From Xanthostigma xanthostigma (lineage: Eukaryota > Arthropoda > Insecta > Raphidioptera > Raphidiidae): a DNA stretch of 64,000 nucleotides. Positions 56,505-64,000 of this stretch are shown in pieces. The translations under genes were made by a program, and so were the position numbers. Under the pieces are notes generated by a model. It saw nothing but the letters and a program-made list of their open reading frames with translations. It was not told where the DNA came from and searched no databases. The stretch is taken from the NCBI GenBank assembly GCA_963575645.1, contig OY754465.1, positions 48,262,401 through 48,326,400 on the forward strand. The letters are read 5' to 3'. Within the stretch, counting starts at the first letter, position 1. Each line of letters begins with the position of its first letter.

Positions 56505-56981
56505 TCAAATCTTTGAATAACGTCTGAATAGAACTCTTCAAGTAAATAAAATTGTCGACCAATTTTTCTCAGACCGAACGATATATTGACAAAAAATGAT
56601 AAAATTACAAATCAATATAACACAAGATGACGTTTCGATAAAAAATAATTAATATTAAGTTATTTATTAACTAATCGATTGTACGTAAAATTGAAAGTTT
56701 GAAAGATTAAAAAATAATGAAAAATTAATAACAAACAAAATTTATTTTGTTTGTTATTAATTTTTCATTATTTTTTAATCTTTCAAACTTTCAATTTTAC
56801 GTACAATCGATTAGTTAATAAATAACTTAATATTAATTATTTTTTATATTTCTTAGATATTTCTGAAGAAGATCCAAATCCGGATCGAAACGTCATCTTG
56901 TGTTATATTGATTTGTAATTTTATCATTTTTTGTCAATATATCGTTCGGTCTGAGAAAAATTGGTCGACAATTTTATTTAC
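56505..56981 (+). mobile_element. Palindromic retroposon-like element, family A copy 3
   Basis: A perfect 13-bp duplication, TTAACGCGATAAT, flanks it (56492-56504 and 56982-56994). The uninterrupted site is visible at 41353-41588. Two inner arms of about 100 bases (56640-56740 and 56745-56845) are identical inverted copies around a 4-base loop. Outer arms pair again, but the right arm has about 35 extra bases holding the hammerhead-like core. The fixed terminus ends GGTCGACAATTTTATTTAC. Confidence 0.85.
56863..56891 (+). ncRNA. Hammerhead-ribozyme-like core
   Basis: CTGAAGA (56863-56869), one extra A, GATCC, loop AAATCC, GGATC, then GAAAC (56887-56891). The box order and the 5-bp stem II match the hammerhead catalytic core. 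The extra A and the unproven stems I and III make activity uncertain. Confidence 0.5.
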
Positions 56982-57110
56982 TTAACGCGATAATATATAG
57001 CCTGTGTCCATCTTGAAGGTTCATTCTAAATATTAAAAATTTCGAAATCGGATGAGTAGTTTCGGAGATCACCTCCTACATTATTTACCTCTTTATAATA
57101 TTAGTATAGA

Positions 57111-57778
57111 CTTGCATGCACTTTTGTGTTAGATTACACTGAAATAATTTACTATCTTAAGACATAAATCTCGTTTTTTTATATAACAAGCTCCTTATGT
57201 CTTTATTTTGAAGGTCTGAAATTTTTTATCATACAGAGGATGGGACGAGCACGAGGGTTCTAAAATTAACGAAAATGTGCTTACGTAATACTTGAAAGAT
57301 TCCAAATCTACCTTGTATATGAAAACAAACCAAAAAAATATATAAACAACTTCTTTGTGTTTCAAACTGTAATAGTCTCTTTAACTCTAAAAGCGTCATT
57401 TATACGTCAATAAAACTTTAAAACGTTCAAAATAAATAAAGTATTTTATGAGCTGTAAATCGAAATGTATAAAACTTGATAATATAAAGTAAAGCTATTT
57501 TCTGTTTTGCTGAAACTTTTACACCAATTAGATATTTAAGATACCTCGGGGCGTTTATAATGTCAATATTACGTTATAAACGTCAATTTTACGGGTTCAT
57601 TAAAAATAATGTAAATATCTATAAATATATATATTTTGTATAGTATTGCGAGGTTACTATCAAATATTAAAAGTAACATTTTTATAAAAAAAAACTTCAA
57701 ATCAAATTACTATCTATGTGAAAAAATAACACCATCTTCAGTTCAGATTCTAAAAAGTATTCGTCTCATATTTATAAT
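57111..57778. other. AT-rich spacer, nothing recognised
   Basis: No gene, RNA or structured repeat is evident. Confidence 0.4.
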
Positions 57779-57790
57779 ACATATTGATAG

Positions 57791-58170
57791 TTCAATAAAT
57801 AAAATTATCGACCAATTTTTCAGACAATATATTAACAAAATATAATTAATACATTAACGTTTCGATCCCGATTTGAATCTTCTTCAGAATGGATCTAAAA
57901 ATATAAAAAATAATTAATACTTATTTAGTTTCTATTTAACGAAATTCGGGAAAGATTTTTTTATAATATTAAAATATTGAAAAAATAATAACAAACAATT
58001 TTTTATTACGTAATAAAAAATTGTTTGTTATTATTTTTTCAATATTTCATTATAAAAAAATCTTTCAAGAATTTCGTTAAATAGAAACTAAATAAGTATT
58101 AATTATTTTTTATATTTTCGATAATTTTATTTATTGAAGAATTCTAATCAGACGTTAATCAAAGATTTGG
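57791..58170 (-). mobile_element. Palindromic retroposon-like element, family A copy 4
   Basis: A perfect 12-bp duplication, ACATATTGATAG, flanks it (57779-57790 and 58171-58182). The fixed terminus TTCAATAAATAAAATTATCG is on the left. Inner arms at about 57900-58012 and 58015-58130 are near-identical inverted copies. The tail carries CAGACGTTAATCAAAGATTT. The hammerhead-like core lies on the minus strand at 57859-57887. Confidence 0.85.
57859..57887 (-). ncRNA. Hammerhead-ribozyme-like core
   Basis: On the minus strand: CTGAAGA, A, GATTC, loop AAATCG, GGATC, GAAAC. Relative to the copy at 56863, one stem base changed from C to T, which keeps pairing as a G-U wobble. Confidence 0.5.
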
Positions 58171-58183
58171 ACATATTGATAGT

Positions 58184-58430
58184 GTCCGACCGAAGGTCGA
58201 TTTTTGGCCGAAGCCGAAGCCGAAGACTTAAAAACCCTAAGAAATTCAGTTTAAATTGACTACAACTGTTACAAGCTACAACTAATAATATAATCTCGCT
58301 CATTCGTATAACAGTTCGTTAAAAACCTCCGGCTTCGGCTAAAATTTAGGCCCATTTTGACCGAAGCCGAAGGTCTGGCCGAAGGTGGGTTTTTTGGCCA
58401 AGCCAAAGCCGAAGCTTCGGTTGAATATAA
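58184..58430. mobile_element. CCGAAG-rich repeat, probable hAT end
   Basis: GTGTCCGACCGAAGGTCG is followed by GGCCGAAGCCGAAGCCGAAG and, at 58335-58420, by inverse copies. The opposite terminus is not clear. Confidence 0.45.
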
Positions 58431-58629
58431 CATCGATACATATTCCAAATGTAAACTCTTGTAACACAGAAATTGCAGAAATTTTAATTTTAAAATAATT
58501 TTTTATTTAAAAATGGGCACTAACACTGCTAGATTATAAATTGTGTAGGTAAATATGTCTTGCGTGAAAGATTAGTGATAAGTATATTTAATATAGTTAA
58601 TAGTTAGGCAACAGTTAAATATTAAAAGC

Positions 58630-58775
58630 TCTGTTCCAAGCTGTCTGAGAGTGGGAACAAAATCGTCACAGTCTTGCACTGCAGTAACTCAAAACCGTTA
58701 CGGTTTCATTTTAGCTACTACGTAAGACTGTGATGGTTCTGTTACCGCTCTCAGACAGCTAGGAATAAAGGCTAT
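58630..58775. mobile_element. Palindromic MITE, TTCCAAGCAGCC family copy 3
   Basis: CTGTTCCAAGCTGTCTGAGA pairs with TCTCAGACAGCTAGGAATA, and inner CGTCACAGTCTTGC pairs with GTAAGACTGTGATGG. Confidence 0.7.
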
Positions 58776-60011
58776 ACTGTTTACACCATATTTTACAGTT
58801 TTGGAAACGTTTCGTGACTGTTATTTTCTTATTCGGGCTGTGGCGGCTCCTCTATGAGCGCTGCAGAACAATCAAAATCTTAGGTACTTCACAATTTTAG
58901 AATGAATCATATTTTTTGACCATCATTTAATGTTAGGAAAAAATGTAATGTTTAACAGCTTTTGACAGACCACAAAAATCAAGTGTGTGGAAGACATTCT
59001 TGCTTTCAGACCCTGGTCTGCGCTCCGAAGCAGCACATGTAACGTCATTATTAGCTACTCCCGGTGTACACCGTGCAACTCCTGACCCACAAATTATAGC
59101 GTGTTATTTAGATCGACTTATGAGCTGCATTTACCGTCAGTTTAGTACAAATAAGTATATATCACTGTCATATACTAAACGTGTTCACTGTTCACTAAAT
59201 CTATCTCATTCAGCCAACACCTTTGACAGCGTCGACTCAGTATTACGTATGTCGTGCATGATACACTTCATATTTGATAAACGATACACGGCTTATGGCA
59301 GCAGTGACTAGTGTTACAGTGGATAATGTAGTTAATATTGTTGGAAAAAGTTAATAATTAAAATATCATAAACGCGGATATGATTCATAATTTAATTTAT
59401 CCCCCCATCGCATGTTTAGCCTGTGTTAAGAGTTACATCCGATTGATCCCATAGAACACACATTTAAAATATTTACGCGCCGCCACTGTCCTCAGGTGCT
59501 GTTTGTCATAGGTGAAATCTTCAGGCACAGTGTTTGGAATACTGTAGGTGACTCCTTTCTGTTTTTTATACATCTAATATGTGTTGGTACGGTGAGTGGC
59601 GTGTGGCAGTTCTTGAATTTTTGGAGTTTTTTCCAGATGTTTGTGGGTTAGTTTTGTATATACTATTCTAAGTCTGGTGATTGCACATGGCTCACTGCGC
59701 ATTCCTACAGTTGACCGTTATTTCTTTTGTTTTTTGTCGAGTGGAAAAAAGCATAATCTTTTTTTAGCTGATCAGATAGCGAAAGAGTTAAATATTTTAG
59801 AAATTTTGGTCTTGTACTTTTTTAAGACCAAGACCAGAACTGGTTAATCGTTTTTTAAATGTTAGACGATGTAAATAGCTATTAAAAGTCATTAATTATT
59901 AATTATTAAAAAAAAACTGTCTACTGAATACATGTCAATATTATGAAGTAGGCTATTTAGACTTGCGACAGCAGTGTTGGACAAAAGAGCTTTCCTGCTA
60001 ACTTATAAGTG
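58776..60011. other. Spacer, nothing recognised
   Basis: A 108-codon plus frame (58985-59311) is less AT-rich than its surroundings, but shows no domain or signal that I recognise. Confidence 0.35.
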
Positions 60012-60019
60012 CCTTAAAG

Positions 60020-60317
60020 CAGAGGTGTTAGACTGATTTTTCTAAAGGCCCATTTATAAGATTCAGGGTGTGTTGGCGGGCCAGACTCTAAATTAAAAAC
60101 TAAAACACATACTAAATTAAAATATTTAATTAGTTTAAATCAATTTTCCGATACGTAAAGGTATTAAAAAGGGTAAATTATCTTGAGCTTGAGGATTTAG
60201 CAATTTTAAAAATACGTAGTGGCATCGAATTCCGGAAAAAATCTTCACTGGATAGATTCTGGTCGCAGGCCGTATTGAGATGGATTGAGGGTCAAATGCA
60301 AATCTTTGACATCACTG
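60020..60317. mobile_element. Non-autonomous hAT element (GTCAAA terminus type)
   Basis: A perfect 8-bp duplication, CCTTAAAG, flanks it (60012-60019 and 60318-60325). The ends CAGAGGTGTTAGACTG and ATCTTTGACATCACTG are imperfect inverted copies. It aligns with 30681-30996 (GGTCGCAGGCCGTATTGAGA). Confidence 0.9.
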
Positions 60318-60325
60318 CCTTAAAG

Positions 60326-61499
60326 TGTGTAAATTGTAAGACTGCAAAACTACGGTGGTCATCACTAATAGAGATACAATCAGACGAATTAGGCTATACA
60401 GTATACAGTGAATTCAAAATAACAGCCGTAAAATGGAAAAAATCTTAATCTTCATAATATCTTTTCTCCACCAAATCGATCGAGTAGGGTATCGAATGAA
60501 TGAAAATTTTGTGGGGATTCCAAAAATAGATTCTTTGTTTCGTTTATGACAAATAGGTCATATAAAAAAGACAAAAAAAAATTAAAAGTTAAATAAATAA
60601 AACACGACTACGCGAAAGAAGGGATGAAATAAATTGTCGGGCAAAAAGATGTTACTCACCGATAGCATAGCAAAATTTTAGGTTATATTTTTAACCCCCA
60701 ATAATTTTCATATTGGAAGTTTGTTTTCTTCTTTCAGGTAGTCGAACTTAAGTTTATAATTTTTGTTTTTACTACACTAATTGTTGGCTTGCGTTTGTAC
60801 TGTTTTAATACGGCAAGGTATTTATATTTTTATTTTTTTGGCTAATTAGCGTTTTTTATTATATAAACTTTCTGGCTTTTACAAAATTTGTGTATTCAGC
60901 CACTACCTTAAACCATAAAATAATTCTGACTACATAAATAATTAGTGTTAAAATGCTTCCATTAAGATAAAATATCTCGTATTTAAATTTAACATTGCGA
61001 TCATACTTTATCTCGTAAAAATAATGGTATAAAGTTGAGTTTAGTGTAGCATAAAATGAAATGACGAATTCGTGATTTGTGTCACGTCTGGTTAGTTTGA
61101 CAAATAGCAAACAGCGGCAGGTTGTGTCATACAATAGTTCGGTATTCCAGACAAACGTCTTGTTGTGTTGTCAAGAGAGCAGGCAGATAACGAGACTAGA
61201 TATAAATATAGAATATGGATGCTCTGAATATACGTTTATGCGGATTGATACGCCGACTTTTATGTGTAAGATGCATTCCGAGATCAATGGACGGCATATT
61301 TATATAATGCAGCGAGAATTTAAAAATATATTTACACGAACGATTGTTTCTCCGTGATTCTTTTACAAATCCAAGACTTATTTTATTGGTATTTACTTCT
61401 ATCTGTAACTTAAAGAAGTCGTAAATATTGCTTTTATAAATATCAGGAAAATGTATGTTCCCATTAAATAACCAAAAAACTCGCTGGTACAAAATGTGT
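60326..61499. other. AT-rich spacer, nothing recognised
   Basis: Frames of 91-98 codons on both strands around 60859-61492 overlap each other and show no domain. Confidence 0.35.
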
Positions 61500-62058
61500 T
61501 TTTTTGACGTGATAACGTCTTATAAATTGATAAAACACCGGCTGCATGCACGAAAAAGTGTAACGTTCCTAACGTTCCGCCTGACCCTGTGCGTGCTTTT
61601 CTCGAAAACGGCCCTAACGATTTGGATGAAATTTACTGAAAAGGGATTTTGGGGGGCAAAAAATCGTTTTAGCTAGGTCTCATCTCTCGAAAAAATCGTT
61701 TTCATACAAATTTTATCATTATAAAAATCAATTTTTTGACGTATGAAAATACTTAAATATTGTAAGTAGGTTTTGGAATTTTATATAAACAATGAAACAA
61801 TTGTTTTCAAATTAATATTATGACAGTTAATCTTTGAGACTTAAAATAAATACGAAAAAAAAAGTTAAAAAAAACAATTATATTATAGGTGGTGAGTAAT
61901 TTTAATAAATAAAATTAACCTAAATTTGAAGCAAAAGATGCAATATCATAGATTCGAATTATTATAATTATTATATAAATTTAGGTTATGTATTACGGAA
62001 TACGTTATCACGTAAAACTATCGTCCGTAAACCGACTTTACAGACAACCAATTTTTTT
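61500..62058 (+). mobile_element. Dispersed repeat, inverse copy of 37232-37810
   Basis: It starts TTTTTTGACGTGATAACG and ends with GACAACCAATTTTTTT. Most of the length matches the 37-kb copy closely. The 73-codon frame at 61455-61676 is shared with that copy and is a by-product of the repeat. Confidence 0.85.
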
Positions 62059-62096
62059 ATAAACCAGTGGTTTTCTAATACATCGACATAGTGGCG

Positions 62097-62787
62097 GATT
62101 TGCCCTAAGGCCCAGTAGGCCCGGGCCTAAAGGCGACCAATCGCGACAAAATACATTATGGCGTATGGGAGGCCGCACTGCACCGCATTGTATAACAATA
62201 ATCTTCCTAAAAAGTTATCCTAATAGGTATCTACGTTAATTTAGATCAATATTTAGGTTAGTTGTGTTTTTTTTTATGAGGCTTCGGCAGCAAGGCTATT
62301 AGCTCCAGGTATAAAATAGGTTGCTGTAAATAACGAGGTGTTTTGTTTTTAAATACATTTAAAACAGACAATTTATTAAAACCAACAACGTTAAGCTATT
62401 GTCGAGTTTTTTTTTTTTTATAAATTTGATTTTAGGTCACATAAAGCTCTTCTAAAATGACTTTACGTCAGTGATAGCGCGTAACGTCCAAGTTCAAAAA
62501 TGAGTTCGTGAGAGTGTATATATAATATATATAGGGTAATAATTAGTTTATACTAAATGTTTTATTTAAATTTGCAATTATCCCTGTAACCTCGAAAAAT
62601 ATTACAAATTAGTTACTATACTTATACTTACTTACTATAGATAACTAAATTTCTGAATAAAACCTGGAAATAAAGTAAACTCGTTATGTTGTCTATATGA
62701 TGGGTGCTAAGAAAAGGATGGCTGGTTGGCACTTACTAAAATTGGTCTGGGGCCTAGGGCGGCTAAGCCTGCAAATTCGCCACTGTG
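62097..62787. mobile_element. Non-autonomous hAT-like element
   Basis: The left end CATAGTGGCGGATTTGCCC matches the inverse of the right end (CACAGTGGCGAATTTGC). Both subterminal regions are GGCC/GGGCC-rich (GGCCCAGTAGGCCCGGGCC; GGGGCCTAGGGCGGC). Only CATCG is shared in the flanks, so the duplication is not convincing. Confidence 0.6.
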
Positions 62788-63559
62788 CATCGCTACCTAT
62801 TTGCCACATATTTCACTGTGCCTCCTGAGAAAAGTTGCTCTTTGAAGTATAATTATGTAATCATACCCCGTTTAATGATAGAGCAACCATTCGTTACCGA
62901 TTTGCCGCGATATTTTACTGTTTCATAAATAAAGTTATTGATCAGTGCATCGTCGGCCTAACAGTATAATTTTATTTATTAAAAATCGTGCGTCGGTCAC
63001 GAAGAATTATGACTAGAGTCAGTTTCACAAAATTTCAGATTCAGAATTGTATATCGACATCCTGCAGAAATGGATACGTTTGCAACGAATTTTCCGTTCA
63101 ATAAAAAAATGTAATTTTTGCTTCTGTGGAGACAAATAATTAAACATCGTACGGAGAGCAATTAAGTGTTGACAATGATCACCGCGTAGATAACAATGAT
63201 CTATTTCTTTATTTTTTTTTAACAAGATGGCCTTTACTCTGACGAGTAATTAGCCAGGGCTAGTTTTTATATTAGGCTAATTGCGATGGAGTCTGATTGA
63301 TTGGGAACATAAGCGACGCTATACGAAGCAACACATATAACAGGAACACAAGAGGGATGGAATACACGGATATTAGGATTGGGAACATGGATTAGCCTCG
63401 GGCCATTCTCGGCAGGTATTAGACAGACATGATGGCCAGGAAGAAGGACCGCCCGGATGGGTTGGGTTAGACACAGTAGGAGGCTCCCACAACGAACACT
63501 TATATTCTATATTTTCAAATTATTTTTAGTTGCCACGCGGTATAAATAATATGTAACAT
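62788..63559. other. Spacer, nothing recognised
   Basis: No gene or repeat is identified. 63300-63500 is less AT-rich but has no open frame of note. Confidence 0.35.
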
Positions 63560-64000
63560 TTATATTCCCATGAAACGCAAGCTGGAGAGTCTTTTAAACC
63601 AGTTTTGTGAAGATGAGCTGGACATAACGTGTGTCCCAACCATAACCTTGAATTGTTGAGCTGAATTTACGATTGATCCATATGTTGTGGAACCACGTTG
63701 TTTTGGATACTTTAGATTGGATTTGATGAAAGGAATTTTCACTTATATTTTTCGCTATTTTCCCATGAATGTTGCCATTTTTGATATACCTACTTCCTCT
63801 TCAATTAAGACTTTTATATCGGTTGAGGGTATTTTAAAATTAGTGTTTTCCCCTTCCTTACAAGCTCGCTTGGCTAGAAGGTCGACTGTGTTATTACCTT
63901 CAAAGTTGCTGTGACCTTTTATCCATACAAAAGCTATTATTTTTCCGATACTTTTGACTCTATTAATTTCTCCAATAAGTTCAATTTCTTTATTCGATAT
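63560..64000 (-). pseudogene. LINE ORF2 C-terminal RNase H fragment, cut by the window edge
   Basis: The minus frame open from the right edge to a TAG at 63755 reads an RNase H C-terminal half: FVWIKGHSNFEG, then DLLAKRACKEG. This matches the W..GHSG.EGN..AD.LAK pattern of RNase H in I/R1-type LINEs. After the stop, a shifted frame continues family-like sequence (TTWFHNIWINRKFSSTIQG, about 63695-63640), then decays. It is a remnant; the RT lies beyond the window if present at all. Confidence 0.7.

Larger units (their letters stand above)
56203..57110 (-). mobile_element. Non-autonomous Helitron with two nested insertions
   Basis: On the minus strand it starts TCTATACTAATATTATAAAG at 57110 and ends CTAG at 56203, followed by T. 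TTCGGACGAAGCCGAA just before the end can form the usual 3' hairpin. Removing the two inserts and their duplications leaves about 232 bases, matching the uninterrupted copy at 41353-41588. Confidence 0.85.

Noticed and set aside
58985..59311. 108-codon plus-strand frame as a gene
   Set aside because: No motif, no flanking gene structure and a length within chance for this much sequence.
61455..61676. Conserved 50-residue peptide shared with 37611-37802
   Set aside because: The conservation is of a whole 570-bp DNA repeat, not specific to the frame.

Overview
This window looks like an AT-rich arthropod genome, most likely a moth or butterfly, and it is almost entirely mobile DNA in various states of decay. 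The lepidopteran reading is inference. It rests on short non-autonomous Helitrons starting TCTATACTAA and ending CTAG, on repeats with the terminal string GGGTTCCGTAC, and on a repeat starting GGTTGTCTGTAAAG, all of which I associate with Lepidoptera. I recognise no host protein-coding gene, no intact tRNA and no rRNA.

Layout. 1-5378 (minus strand): the 5' part of a BEL/Pao LTR retrotransposon, with a tRNA-Tyr primer-binding site and a Gag-Pol frame open from its ATG at 5015 to the window edge. 5378-13300: a hAT-like terminus, palindromic repeats, an element with an 83-bp tandem array, and large inverted repeats. 13300-24860: mostly featureless AT-rich DNA with a short retroposon, a palindromic Tc1/mariner-like element (16967-17607), a foldback element (19107-19945) and smaller repeats. 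25145-31004: four non-autonomous hAT elements with full or near-full 8-bp duplications, plus a BEL/Pao RNase H remnant. 32057-37810: MITEs and a hAT element holding a tandem array and a nested tRNA-type SINE. 39841-43945: a PIF/Harbinger derivative with a transposase fragment, then Helitrons, one interrupted by a hAT. 44372-51157: a large palindrome, a LINE RNase H pseudogene and long TIR elements. 53181-58170: more TIR elements and a Helitron carrying a MITE and a palindromic retroposon-like insert. 58184-64000: MITEs, a long repeat that is an inverted copy of one at 37 kb, and a second LINE RNase H remnant at the right edge.

How the parts relate. No genes form a pathway; what the window records is insertion history. 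The most unusual signal is a family of four palindromic elements (7266-7414, 14408-14481, 56505-56981, 57791-58170). They share one fixed terminus and have variable length and 12-14 bp target duplications. The two largest carry a hammerhead-ribozyme-like core, CTGAAGA-stem-GAAAC. This fits a retroposed Penelope-derived or retrozyme-like family better than ordinary DNA MITEs. Functional claims about it remain inference.
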